Assembly: GCA_964515905.1 (NCBI GenBank)
Contig: CAZEWK010000089.1
Coordinates: forward strand, 1 to 64,000
Length of the DNA: 64,000 bases
Source: GCA-2712985 sp964515905
GTDB taxonomy: Bacteria > Pseudomonadota > Alphaproteobacteria > UBA7887
Direction: 5' to 3'
The notes beneath the pieces were generated by a model, which ran no database searches, was not told where the DNA came from, and saw only the letters and a program-made list of their open reading frames with translations. Shown in pieces: positions 36,951-45,983 of this stretch (positions within the stretch are counted from its first letter, which is position 1; the number at the start of each line of letters is the position of its first letter). A program made the position numbers and the translations under genes.

Positions 36951-37406
36951 TTACTTTTTATTTTTCCAACGCTCAGCAGCCACATTATCAGATGAACGCG
37001 CCTGCACCCACTTTCCACTACCACCACTTTCTTCAAATTTCCAAAAAGGAGCCTTTGTCTTAAGCCAATCAATCAAAAACTGACAACTTTCAAGTGATGC
37101 GGCGCGATGGGCGGATGCCGTTGCAACTAATACAATTTGCTCCCCAGGTTCTAACCTGCCGTATCGATGGATGATACACACTGCATCTAGTGACCAACGT
37201 CTGTGTGCTTGGCTTTCTATATCTTCTAGCTTCTTTTCTGTCATCCCCGGATAGTGTTCAAGGGTCATTGCACCCAGTTCATCTGGCTCTCCCACATTGC
37301 GAACGATGCCAACGAAGCTCGCTACACCACCAATATTGGGGTTACCCTGTCTGAGCGCTTTTAATTCCGCACTCACGTCAAAATCTTCACGTTGAACCCT
37401 AATCAT
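36951..37406 (-). CDS. moaE: Molybdopterin synthase catalytic subunit
   Basis: A 151-residue subunit that converts precursor Z to molybdopterin using the MoaD thiocarboxylate. Features: GGVASFVGIVR near the start, MTLEHYPGMTE, HRYGRLEPGE, the HRAAS stretch and the C-terminal KAPFWKFEE...GKWVQ with the catalytic Lys. GTG at 37424 is an alternative start; the ATG at 37406 has GAGG eight bases before it. It is placed 10 bases beyond the end of the full-length moaD frame. Confidence 0.92.
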   Translation of the reverse strand: MIRVQREDFDVSAELKALRQGNPNIGGVASFVGIVRNVGEPDELGAMTLEHYPGMTEKKLEDIESQAHRRWSLDAVCIIHRYGRLEPGEQIVLVATASAHRAASLESCQFLIDWLKTKAPFWKFEESGGSGKWVQARSSDNVAAERWKNKK

Positions 37407-37416
37407 CGCATGTGCC

Positions 37417-37668
37417 TCAGCCACCGGTCACGGGTGGAAACAAAGCTTCTTCGTCATTTGCACTCTAGGTGTGATCTAAACCAACATATTCTTGATTGAC
37501 CGCTACTCGAACAACAGAGTGATCAACTAACGCATCTGCATAGCCGGGCCCTCGCTGGCTCAACCACTCTAGTAACTGTTCTACGTTAGTAACCTCTGTT
37601 GGTAAATCCAACTCTTCAGCGCCTACACCAATTTTTGTTCGTAACCACGCAAAGTAAAGAAGTTGCAT
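37417..37668 (-). pseudogene. moaD: MoaD, molybdopterin synthase sulfur carrier, interrupted by in-frame TAG
   Basis: The ubiquitin-like sulfur carrier of molybdopterin synthase. The frame from 37668 reads MQLLYFAWLRTKIG... to YVGLDHT, meets TAG at 37467-37465, and then continues in the same frame as SANDEEALFPPVTGG before TGA at 37419-37417. The tail FPPVTGG, ending in the essential Gly-Gly, is the normal MoaD C-terminus, so a single codon breaks an otherwise normal-length 83-residue protein. Options are a nonsense mutation, a sequencing or assembly error, or suppression. The 67-residue product alone would lack the thiocarboxylated end and could not work. Confidence 0.85.
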
Positions 37669-37698
37669 TAATCCCTACCTACCCAATGTAATAACATC

Positions 37699-38985
37699 TT
37701 ATTCTAATCCCCTAAATGGCAAAAAATCGACTAGCTGACCGCTCTCCACATACTCCAGATTTTCCGGCAGTTCGACCATACCATCAGCGAGTGTCACCGC
37801 CGAAAGAATTCCTGCTCCCTGCCTGCCGGACTTATTCGCCACCAAAAACTCATCGTGGCCGGGGTTGAGTGTACATCTAATGAATTCCCGTCGGTTTTTC
37901 TTTTTGTTATGTCTGAAACCAGCACGAACCGGGAATGTCTTTGGTCCTTGCTCCTTCCCTCCAGCCAGACGCAAAATCAAAGGACGGGCAAATTTTATGA
38001 AAGTCACTATGACGGCAACTGGATTTCCAGGCAAGCCGAGGTAAGGAACAGGCCCACTTTCAGTGCGCAAAGTCCCAAGCATCAACGGCCGCCCTGGCTT
38101 AATAGCTATGCGCCAAATATCAACCCTTCCCAAAGTGTCTAGTACACTACGAACGTGATCCTCTTCGCCGACCGATGCACCTCCAGAACTGACCAATAGA
38201 TCATGGCTCTTGGCTTCTTTTTCAATTTGCTTCAACGTTTCTTCAGGATCGTCCGCCAAGATTCCTAAATCGTCCACATCACATCCAAGTGACGATAACA
38301 TTGATCGCAGCACAATTCTGTTTGCGTCATAGATTTGTCCAGGACCCAAAGTATCTCCTGGCTCCCTAACTTCGTCCCCTGTTGAAAAAAGGCCAACATG
38401 TAGCGGCTTATATACAACCACGTCAGTACAACCGGATGCAGCCAACAATCCCAAATCCATCGAACGAAGTCGCCGTCCCGGCTGTAATATTGCGTCACCC
38501 TTAGTTACGTCTTCACCTCGCTCACGTCGATTGGCGCCTCGCTGAATTCCATCCGGCAGGATTACGTTCGTTCCTTCAAATCTACAGTCTTCCTGCATAA
38601 AAACCGTGTCTGGCCCCTGGTCTAGAGTGCCGTCAGGGAGCATAGCACCGGTAAAAACTTGTAATGCTCCGCCCCTCTCCATATCACCTTTCATGGGTAA
38701 ACCAGCGGCAATGCGGCCAAGTATTGGCAAGTTCGTCTCTTGATCCGGTATGAGATCCTCAAAATAAACAGCGTATCCATCGACAGCAGAATTTGAATAA
38801 GGTGGGACATGGTTTTTCGCTAATACTGTTTTTGCCACAATCCGGCCATTTGCTGCCTCCAACGGAACCTTCTCAACCTGAGAGATTGGCAGAACGCGAT
38901 CTTCCAGTAGTGCCAGAGCATCGCTCAAAGGCAAGAGCTCACCTCCAGTAGCAAAACAGTCTTCGCTAAGCTGAGCCATCATCAT
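37699..38985 (-). CDS. moeA: Molybdopterin molybdotransferase MoeA
   Basis: About 428 residues; inserts molybdate into adenylylated molybdopterin. Motifs: SNSAVDGYAV near the start, IFTGAMLP-type segment (VFTGAMLPDG), STGDEV, GPGQIYDAN, SSGGASVGEEDH and LPGNPVAV. The start is uncertain among three consecutive ATG at 38985-38977; any of them overlaps the 3' end of mobB. With mobB, moaD and moaE it forms a molybdenum cofactor cluster. Confidence 0.92.
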   Translation of the reverse strand: MMMAQLSEDCFATGGELLPLSDALALLEDRVLPISQVEKVPLEAANGRIVAKTVLAKNHVPPYSNSAVDGYAVYFEDLIPDQETNLPILGRIAAGLPMKGDMERGGALQVFTGAMLPDGTLDQGPDTVFMQEDCRFEGTNVILPDGIQRGANRRERGEDVTKGDAILQPGRRLRSMDLGLLAASGCTDVVVYKPLHVGLFSTGDEVREPGDTLGPGQIYDANRIVLRSMLSSLGCDVDDLGILADDPEETLKQIEKEAKSHDLLVSSGGASVGEEDHVRSVLDTLGRVDIWRIAIKPGRPLMLGTLRTESGPVPYLGLPGNPVAVIVTFIKFARPLILRLAGGKEQGPKTFPVRAGFRHNKKKNRREFIRCTLNPGHDEFLVANKSGRQGAGILSAVTLADGMVELPENLEYVESGQLVDFLPFRGLE

Positions 38986-39490
38986 TCGCCAATAAATTGT
39001 AGTGGCCAACAACAAAGTCACTAATTGAACTTATGTCATCAAGATGGAAGACTGGCCGATCCGCATCCTCTAAAGGTAAATCACTCACGACGGCTAACAC
39101 TCTTGGATCTGACACGTAAAGCGGATTTCCTCCACGAGCACCCCTGTAAACTTCGATCTTCGGATGGCTCTCAAATTTAAAGCCCTCAACCAATATCAAA
39201 TCAACCGGAGAAATTCTCGCTAATAACTCATTGAGATTCGGCTCGCTTGAACCCCGTAACTCGTGCACTAATGCCCAACGCGAGCTCGAACCAATCATTA
39301 CCTCTTGGGCTCCAGCCTCCCGATGCCTATACGAATCCTTTCCGGGCTTATCTATGTCAAAATTTTTGTGCCCGTGCTTGATTGTAGCTATCGTAATTCC
39401 CTTTTTTACTAAATTGGTTATTAGTCGTACCATCAATGTCGTTTTACCGCTGCCACTCCAACCCGCAATACCCAGCACATTCATGGTCAT
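38966..39490 (-). CDS. mobB: Molybdopterin-guanine dinucleotide biosynthesis adaptor MobB
   Basis: A 174-residue GTP-binding P-loop protein. Walker A is GWSGSGKTTLM near residue 10; the TIKHGHKNFDID and RHREAGAQEV segments and LILVEGFK are typical. MobB assists in making the bis-MGD cofactor used by DMSO-reductase-family enzymes such as the one at 48.5 kb. It overlaps pgsA upstream by 4 bases. Confidence 0.92.
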   Translation of the reverse strand: MTMNVLGIAGWSGSGKTTLMVRLITNLVKKGITIATIKHGHKNFDIDKPGKDSYRHREAGAQEVMIGSSSRWALVHELRGSSEPNLNELLARISPVDLILVEGFKFESHPKIEVYRGARGGNPLYVSDPRVLAVVSDLPLEDADRPVFHLDDISSISDFVVGHYNLLANDDGSA

Positions 39491-40062
39491 GTCCCTTGTG
39501 ACTCTTGAGCGAACATAGTTTTAAAGCCTGTTTTCCAATAACTATAAGCGCTGGCCACTCCAAGGCCTGCTGCTAACCATATTAAAACCACGCCGAACAA
39601 GTAAACACTGCTTGAGAGCTCTCCTGAAAAACTTAACGTATGACTTCCAAACAACAACACCAACGCTAGGAACTGAATTCCTGTTTTCCATTTACCAAGA
39701 GCAATTACGGGAATTTGAACAGCTCGTTGTCCTAAGTATTCTCGTAGCCCAGATACAAAAACTTCCCGGCAAATAATGATAAGAGATGGCAACAACGGAA
39801 TGGCATCTTTAGACAATAACAAGGCGATTGCAGCCAAAACGAGCATCTTATCTGCTATTGGATCTAACATACGCCCAAAATCGGATACAGCGTTTAGTCG
39901 GCGAGCGAGAATTCCATCTAAGTAATCGGTTGCACCAGCGGCGATAAAAATAATGCACGCCAACCAGTGAGGCCAAACATCTGTCAGTAAAAATGCTGCC
40001 ACCAATAGCGGAATCGAAAGAATCCGGAGAATTGTTAATAAGTTAGGTAGGAAATGAATCAA
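39487..40062 (-). CDS. pgsA: CDP-diacylglycerol--glycerol-3-phosphate 3-phosphatidyltransferase
   Basis: A 191-residue membrane enzyme for phosphatidylglycerol synthesis. The CDP-alcohol signature DYLDGILARRLNAVSDFGRMLDP near residues 47-70 is complete with its Asp residues. Typical start FLPNLLTILRI. It follows uvrC by 69 bases in the common alphaproteobacterial order uvrC-pgsA-moaD-moaE. Confidence 0.94.
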   Translation of the reverse strand: MIHFLPNLLTILRILSIPLLVAAFLLTDVWPHWLACIIFIAAGATDYLDGILARRLNAVSDFGRMLDPIADKMLVLAAIALLLSKDAIPLLPSLIIICREVFVSGLREYLGQRAVQIPVIALGKWKTGIQFLALVLLFGSHTLSFSGELSSSVYLFGVVLIWLAAGLGVASAYSYWKTGFKTMFAQESQGT

Positions 40063-40131
40063 TTTCTTTCGGCCCTCTTAATGCTTGCTGATAGCCCCTA
40101 GTCGCCCCTCACATTTGAGCAATCAATCAAT

Positions 40132-42036
40132 TTAATCATCACCATGAAAATAGTCATATACAAGTCGTGCTACTGTGGAACTGATGCCTTCTACCTCTCT
40201 GAGATCTTGCAGGCCTGCATCCGCCACTGCACGCACCGATCCAAAACGATTCAAAAGTGCTCGCTTCCTTTTACTGCCGATACCACTTATTGCGTCAAGT
40301 TCAGAGCGACGAATATCCTTAGATCGTTTCGATCGATGGGTCCCTATTGCAAATCGGTGCGCCTCATCTCTCAAACGTTGAATGAAATATAGAATTGGAT
40401 CACTCGGCACAAGCATGCGCGGAGGGCAACCTGGAAGATAAATCCGCTCCCTTCCCGCATTACGGTCTGGGCCTTTGGCTACGGCCGCCACGGTTACATT
40501 AGTAATCCCAATCTCTTCCAAAACAGAGCAGCATATAGATAGTTGCCCACGGCCCCCATCGATCAAAACTAAGTCTGGCCATTTTTCGTGCAAACGCTCC
40601 GGATCCTCTTTCTGCAATCGCACAAAACGCCGGGTCAAAACCTGACGCATCATTCCGTAATCATCACCTGGCTCAATTGATTTTGTTAAGCCGGGCTTAT
40701 TGTCAATCTTGATATTAAATTTTCGGTACGCGTTTTTATTGAATCCATCAGGTCCTGCAACGACCATTGCTCCGACTGAGTGGGAGCCAGAAATATGGCT
40801 ATTATCGTAGACTTCTATACGATGAGGTGTAGCATCTAACTGCAGTTTCTCGGCCAAACCCTCCAATAGGCGACGCTGGGATTCACTTTCCGATAACCTG
40901 CGCGCGAGGGCCTCATTAGCATTTCTTTCCGCATGCTCAACCAATCTAAGCTTGTCCCCTCGTCGCGGCACCGTAATTCGAATGCGACGATCGGACTTGA
41001 GATTTAGCGCCTCTTCAACCAGATCGAGCCCTTCAATACTGTGGCTTAGCAACAAATTTCTAGGGACACTGCGACTCTCATAGAATTGAGCGATAAATGA
41101 GACCAACACCTCAGATATAGTGGCGCCTCTATAATGTACTGGATAATGGGCTTTGTTCCCATAATTACTGCCACCCCGAAAGAAAAATACCTGAACACAA
41201 ATCTGGCCCGCTTGCTGGTTTGCCGCGATCACATCCGCATCATCGATATACCGAACATTCACTCCTTGGCGAGACTGTATGTGGGCTAACGCACGAATTC
41301 TATCTCGAAGGACTGCAGCTTTTTCAAATTCCAATTGATCACTCGCATCCCTCATTCGAATTGCTAAGCTATTCCCCACTTGGGCACTTTTCCCGGACAG
41401 AAAATCGTCTGTTTCTTGAACAAGGCTATCGTAATCCTGCACCGTAATATGCCCAACACACGGTGCAGAACATCGTTTAATTTGATACTGTAGACATGGA
41501 CGAGTTCGGTTGGAAAACACACTATCTGAGCAGGTGCGCAAAGGAAAAGCCCGTTGCAATGCATTCAACGTACGATTTACAGCTCCCGCCGAAGCGAAGG
41601 GACCAAAATATTGACCTTTCCTGGAACGAGCTCCACGGTGCTTCACTAGCATGGGCCAATCATGGCCACCTGTAAGAAGAATATACGGATGCGACTTATC
41701 GTCCTTTAAAACAATGTTGTAGTGCGGCCTAAGCCGTTTTATTAGGTTTGCTTCTAACAGTAGCGCCTCAGCTTCTGTATGTGTCGTAATAATTTCTATC
41801 GTGGCGGTTTTGCCCACCATCTGTGTTATGCGATTGCCGAGAGATGCAGGCCTAGCATAACTCTGGACTCTTCGCTTAAGATTGCGCGCTTTACCCACGT
41901 AGAGGACCCGTCCGCTAGGATCCAACATCCGGTATACCCCTGGCTGATTCGGAAGTGTCTTAACAATTTTGCGGACTACTGGGATCCCCAAGTTGACGGT
42001 ACTGCTCTCTGCAGATGAGGACGTATCAAGTTCCAT
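40132..42036 (-). CDS. uvrC: Excinuclease ABC subunit C
   Basis: A 634-residue nucleotide-excision-repair nuclease. The GIY-YIG domain is at about 28-110 (PGVYRM...VLYVGKARNL), the UVR domain near 215-245 binds UvrB, the RNase-H-like 5' nuclease includes EVYDNSHISG and LVLIDGGRGQ, and the C-terminal helix-hairpin-helix pair includes SGIGSKRKRALL. First gene of the unit leading to pgsA and the Mo-cofactor genes. Confidence 0.96.
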   Translation of the reverse strand: MELDTSSSAESSTVNLGIPVVRKIVKTLPNQPGVYRMLDPSGRVLYVGKARNLKRRVQSYARPASLGNRITQMVGKTATIEIITTHTEAEALLLEANLIKRLRPHYNIVLKDDKSHPYILLTGGHDWPMLVKHRGARSRKGQYFGPFASAGAVNRTLNALQRAFPLRTCSDSVFSNRTRPCLQYQIKRCSAPCVGHITVQDYDSLVQETDDFLSGKSAQVGNSLAIRMRDASDQLEFEKAAVLRDRIRALAHIQSRQGVNVRYIDDADVIAANQQAGQICVQVFFFRGGSNYGNKAHYPVHYRGATISEVLVSFIAQFYESRSVPRNLLLSHSIEGLDLVEEALNLKSDRRIRITVPRRGDKLRLVEHAERNANEALARRLSESESQRRLLEGLAEKLQLDATPHRIEVYDNSHISGSHSVGAMVVAGPDGFNKNAYRKFNIKIDNKPGLTKSIEPGDDYGMMRQVLTRRFVRLQKEDPERLHEKWPDLVLIDGGRGQLSICCSVLEEIGITNVTVAAVAKGPDRNAGRERIYLPGCPPRMLVPSDPILYFIQRLRDEAHRFAIGTHRSKRSKDIRRSELDAISGIGSKRKRALLNRFGSVRAVADAGLQDLREVEGISSTVARLVYDYFHGDD

Positions 42037-42187
42037 GTTTTTTCATAAGAATCTATAATTAAGAACTCAAATATTATGCTCCCAAGAGGTGTCGTCAATG
42101 AGATCACTTGGGCAATTTATGAATGGCCTTGAAGAAGACCAGTAACAAAATCCCCCGATACGGGATTCAGGTAAACGCGTTTGATTA

Positions 42188-42222
42188 ATATCCACGAAAT
42201 CTGTGGGCAAGTATGTGGATAA
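42188..42222. promoter_or_regulatory. Cluster of DnaA-box-like nonamers
   Basis: TGTGGATAA at 42214-42222 is a perfect reverse-orientation DnaA box (TTATCCACA). TGTGGGCAA at 42202-42210 and ATATCCACG at 42188-42196 each match 7 of 9 positions. Three within 35 bases, plus a further 7/9 match (TGTGTACAA) at 42403-42411, is more than expected by eye. It could be DnaA-dependent control of uvrC or part of an origin. Confidence 0.4.
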
Positions 42223-42273
42223 TTACTGCGACACGCCCCCTACAACGCAAAGAACCCATCTTTACACATGTTT

Positions 42274-42295
42274 GCCTAAATTATAGGCGTTTTTT
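42274..42295 (+). terminator. Orphan plus-strand hairpin with T tract
   Basis: GCCTA (42274-42278) pairs with TAGGC (42284-42288) and is followed by G and a run of six T. It has terminator form on the plus strand, but no plus-strand gene ends here, so an unannotated short transcript or coincidence must be considered. Confidence 0.35.
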
Positions 42296-42518
42296 ATAAC
42301 CTATTGTTTTCATTTAATTTTGTAGGATTCTATCTTTTCGCAGCTGTGACAAGGAAATGACAGCACTGAAAAGGTACCCAACCACCTCGTGTCGCGTGCC
42401 CTTGTGTACAAATTTTGCTATTTACCCTTATACGAAACCATAAATCCCAAGCAATAGACCCACTACTGTGCTTAAACCAAAGGTAGTAGCTCTAAGACTG
42501 AGGTATAACATCTAGCAA

Positions 42519-42950
42519 TCATGCTTCCCTTTCTTGCTGCAGTTCAACGCCAACAGTAGTGTCATTACCAAATACATCCAGTTTCTCAACTTTTATTTTG
42601 ACAGAGATTACACGGTCGTCCTGAAAACAGAACATGACAATTTGCTCGGCCAAGCTCTCCACCAAATTTATATGCTCGTGTTGAACGATCTTGCGAATAC
42701 CATTGACAACATCATCATAACTTACAACTTCCTGAATCGAGTCCTGACACGGCACCCTGGACCTTTGAATATCGAGGTTCACACTGATCCGAACTCTTTG
42801 CGGCGCATCCAGCTCGTGTCGGTGGACTCCAATTTTACAGGGCAGCACTAGTCCATGAACAAAAAGCCGATGCCGAACTAAATTCGTCGTGGCGTCAGGG
42901 CTACAACTTGTTCCAATTTTCTCCCGATTGGCTAGAATGGGGGCCTCCAT
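42519..42950 (-). CDS. folB: Dihydroneopterin aldolase
   Basis: About 143 residues; converts 7,8-dihydroneopterin to the hydroxymethyl-dihydropterin precursor of folate. Pattern: VHGLVLPCKIGVHRHE, QRVRISVNLDI, VSYDDVVNGI, and LVESLAEQI with the pterin-anchoring Glu. The frame opens at TTG 42971, but the ATG at 42950 is preferred with AAAGGAG before it. It sits 7 bases after a FolM-like pteridine reductase gene. Confidence 0.9.
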   Translation of the reverse strand: MEAPILANREKIGTSCSPDATTNLVRHRLFVHGLVLPCKIGVHRHELDAPQRVRISVNLDIQRSRVPCQDSIQEVVSYDDVVNGIRKIVQHEHINLVESLAEQIVMFCFQDDRVISVKIKVEKLDVFGNDTTVGVELQQEREA

Positions 42951-42957
42951 ACTTTTC

Positions 42958-43722
42958 TTACTCCTTTGCAATCATGGTTGAATCGGATGGAGACCAACCA
43001 AGATGCTGGCCACCATCTAATGCAATCATTTGCCCAGTCATACTTTGTGCGCTCAATATATATGCTACTGCCTCCGAAATCTCTTCCGGCGATACTTTAC
43101 GTTGCAACGGAAGTGCTTGCCATTGAGCACGAAACTCTCCCTCGGTTTGTCTAGAACTTGGCAAAGTCGGACCCGGCCCAACACCATTAACCCGTATATT
43201 AGGAGCAAGCGCCAGGGCCAAAGTTTGGGTCAAAGTCCATAACCCTGTTTTACTGATAGTGTAGGAAATGAAGTGCGGGGTCAGGTTCCACACTCTTTGG
43301 TCAATAATATTTATAATATTGCCTACCTTACCATCAGGAACTTGATTAGCAAAAGTTTGCGATAACAGAAGTGGAGAAGTCAAATTCACACTTAAGTGTG
43401 CCTTCCAGCTCTCCGATGTCACAGTATGGATATTGTCGTATTCAAAAAGTGCCGCATTATTTATGAGGCAGCTTATTGCACCTAACCTTTCATGGGCTGA
43501 GTCTATCACACCCTCCGCCTGTCTCGAGTCCAACAGATTCGCAGAAATTGCCGTCGCTGTAGCACCTAAGCTTTGCAACTCAGAGACGAGCTCTTTTGCT
43601 TCCTCGCTAGACCGATGATGGTGGACGGCAACGTTCCATCCCGCTTTTGCCATTGCAAGAGCAATAGCGCGCCCAATACGCGTCGCGGCACCCGTTATTA
43701 GAACGTTTTGAGTTATCATCAT
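42958..43722 (-). CDS. SDR family pteridine/dihydromonapterin reductase-like protein
   Basis: A 254-residue short-chain reductase. The cofactor loop TGAATRIGRAI has the TGx3RxG form seen in FolM and PTR1 pteridine reductases instead of the usual TGxxxGxG, and HHHRS supplies NADPH-phosphate contacts. The catalytic YTISK is present. Coupling with folB supports a pterin or dihydrofolate substrate and perhaps replacement of FolA. The exact substrate remains an inference. Confidence 0.85.
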   Translation of the reverse strand: MMITQNVLITGAATRIGRAIALAMAKAGWNVAVHHHRSSEEAKELVSELQSLGATATAISANLLDSRQAEGVIDSAHERLGAISCLINNAALFEYDNIHTVTSESWKAHLSVNLTSPLLLSQTFANQVPDGKVGNIINIIDQRVWNLTPHFISYTISKTGLWTLTQTLALALAPNIRVNGVGPGPTLPSSRQTEGEFRAQWQALPLQRKVSPEEISEAVAYILSAQSMTGQMIALDGGQHLGWSPSDSTMIAKE

Positions 43723-43794
43723 TTGCGACCTTGGAGGAGTCTAAGATCTGGCGCAAGCAAACTTTCCATCGAAGCACACTCGCACCCTCAAAAA

Positions 43795-45855
43795 TTAAGT
43801 CGAATCAGACTGTCTACTAGTTATTGTGCATACGCGACTAGGCACTGCCGACCTCCGTTTGTTCGTGAGGCCAAGATCCGAGGCTTGAAGAAGCCGCAAC
43901 TCATCCCTTAAACGCGCGGCCTCTTCAAATTCTAGGTTTGCGGCAGCTTCATACATTTTGGTTTCCAAGGCGTTGATATGTGATAGCAAATTGTTGCCAA
44001 TCGATCCGTCGTAGATCGCCATCCGTCTATCCACGGTCACGTAGTCTGCTTCACTAATATCCTGAAGGACCTGGCTAATTGATTTTTTGATACTCTCCGG
44101 AGTGATGCCGTGTTTCTTATTATATGTTTCTTGCTTTTCTCGCCGACGATTTGTCTCAGTAATTGCAGCCTCCATCGAGGTTGTGCTTCTGTCCGCATAC
44201 AGGATACAACGCCCTGCGATATTCCGTGCAGCCCGGCCAATTGTCTGGATCAGTGAAGTTCTGGAACGCAAGAACCCTTCTTTGTCTGCATCAAGTATTG
44301 CCACCAACGCACACTCGGGAATGTCTAGGCCCTCCCTCAGCAAGTTAATTCCTACTAGCACATCAAAAACACCGAGTCGCAAATCTCGAATGATTTCAAT
44401 GCGTTCGAGGGTATCAACATCTGAATGCAAATATCTTACACGTAAACCGCTTTCCCCTAGATATTCTGTAAGATCCTCAGCCATCCGTTTAGTCAACGTA
44501 GTAACCAAAACACGTTCGCCTCGGGATACGGAGGCACTACATTCTGCCAGCAAGTCATCCACTTGCATGGAAGCGGGTCGTGTAACGCACACTGGGTCTG
44601 TTAAACCTGTGGGACGAATTACTTGTTCTACAAATACGCCTTGTGTTAACTCCAACTCCCATGGCCCAGGCGTTGCGGAGATAAATAACGTTTGAGGCCT
44701 CATCGAGTCCCATTCCTCAAACTTAAGGGGCCTATTATCAACACACGAGGGCAGCCGAAACCCATATTCAGCGAGTGTGCTTTTACGATTGAAGTCTCCT
44801 TTGAACATCCCACCCAACTGAGGGACAGTGACGTGACTTTCATCGACTATGACCAGAGCATTGCCCGGTAGATACTCAAATAACGTCGGTGGCGGTTCAC
44901 CAGGGTTTCTCCCAGTCAAATAACGCGAATAGTTTTCAACACCCGCGCACGTACCCGTAGTCTCCATCATCTCAAGATCGAACCTGGTTCTTTCCTGCAA
45001 ACGCTGCGCCTCTAAAAGTTTCCCTTGCGATTCTAGTTCTGCTAAACGAGCACGCAGTTCAATTCGAATCCCTTTGATAGCCTGCTGCATTGTAGGTCTC
45101 GGTGTTACGTAATGGCTATTGGCATATACCTTCACCTCCTCCATTCTGCGCGTTGTCTCACCGGTTAACGGGTCAATCTCGCTGATGGATTCAATTTCAT
45201 TGCCAAAGAACGAAATTCTCCAAGCTCGATCCTCATAATGCGCCGGGAAAATCTCCACTGTGTCCCCACGTGCCCTGAATGTACCTCGCACAAAATTAGT
45301 ATCATTCCTCTTATACTGAAGTTCTACCATTTGTTTTAAGAGGAGATTGCGTTCTAACTGATCCCCAACGGCTAATCGAATAACCATTTGAGAATAAGTC
45401 TCGAGCGAACCAATTCCATAAATACAAGATACACTGGCGACAATCACGACATCATCGTTTTCTAATAATGCCCGAGTAGCTGAGTGTCGCATCCTATCGA
45501 TTTGCTCATTAATGGACGCGTCCTTCTCTACATAGGTATCGGAGCGCGGAACATAGGCTTCGGGCTGATAATAGTCATAGTAAGAAACAAAGTATTCCAC
45601 GGCGTTTTCAGGAAAGAATTCAGCCATCTCGCCGTACAACTGAGCAGCTAAGGTCTTATTCGGGGCAAGTATCAATGTTGGTCGCTGGGTTGCCTGAATG
45701 ACATTTGCTACTGTGAAGGTCTTCCCTGATCCAGTTACTCCTAATAACACCTGTTCTCGCTCACCACGAGAAATGCCTGCCAAAAGCGCTGTTATGGCAT
45801 CTGGTTGATCGCCCGATGGGGCAAACTCAGACTTGATAGAAAATTTTTGCGCCAT
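43795..45855 (-). CDS. uvrB: Excinuclease ABC subunit B
   Basis: A 686-residue damage-recognition helicase of nucleotide excision repair. Walker A GVTGSGKTFTVANV near 40-53, the beta-hairpin region VSYYDYYQPEAY near 92, VIVDESHVT (Walker B), helicase motifs through IQTIGRAARN, and a C-terminal UVR domain (AANLEFEEAARLRDEL) that binds UvrC, whose gene is 1.8 kb away. Confidence 0.97.
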   Translation of the reverse strand: MAQKFSIKSEFAPSGDQPDAITALLAGISRGEREQVLLGVTGSGKTFTVANVIQATQRPTLILAPNKTLAAQLYGEMAEFFPENAVEYFVSYYDYYQPEAYVPRSDTYVEKDASINEQIDRMRHSATRALLENDDVVIVASVSCIYGIGSLETYSQMVIRLAVGDQLERNLLLKQMVELQYKRNDTNFVRGTFRARGDTVEIFPAHYEDRAWRISFFGNEIESISEIDPLTGETTRRMEEVKVYANSHYVTPRPTMQQAIKGIRIELRARLAELESQGKLLEAQRLQERTRFDLEMMETTGTCAGVENYSRYLTGRNPGEPPPTLFEYLPGNALVIVDESHVTVPQLGGMFKGDFNRKSTLAEYGFRLPSCVDNRPLKFEEWDSMRPQTLFISATPGPWELELTQGVFVEQVIRPTGLTDPVCVTRPASMQVDDLLAECSASVSRGERVLVTTLTKRMAEDLTEYLGESGLRVRYLHSDVDTLERIEIIRDLRLGVFDVLVGINLLREGLDIPECALVAILDADKEGFLRSRTSLIQTIGRAARNIAGRCILYADRSTTSMEAAITETNRRREKQETYNKKHGITPESIKKSISQVLQDISEADYVTVDRRMAIYDGSIGNNLLSHINALETKMYEAAANLEFEEAARLRDELRLLQASDLGLTNKRRSAVPSRVCTITSRQSDST

Positions 45856-45983
45856 CAGTGGAGCGCTTCCTTTGTTAACAACTCACCTACACGAATTTAT
45901 TTTACCATCACAAGGTTTTCTTCTCCGAGGCTTAATTTCTTCTAACTTAAGACCCAGTTTTATAGCTCTTAATACGTCTTGGG

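Larger units (their letters stand above)
42037..42518. other. Long intergenic region uvrC-folB with DnaA-box-like sites
   Basis: 482 bases with no gene. It contains three DnaA-box-like nonamers within 42188-42222 and another at 42403-42411, an AT-rich stretch at 42271-42330, a hairpin with a T tract at 42274-42295, and GATTC sites. Both flanking genes are on the minus strand, so the region must hold the uvrC promoter. Confidence 0.5.

Noticed and set aside
44087..44695. Plus-strand frame of 202 residues opposite uvrB
   Set aside because: Antisense to conserved UvrB helicase motifs; low-complexity Ser/Arg-rich translation typical of a shadow frame.
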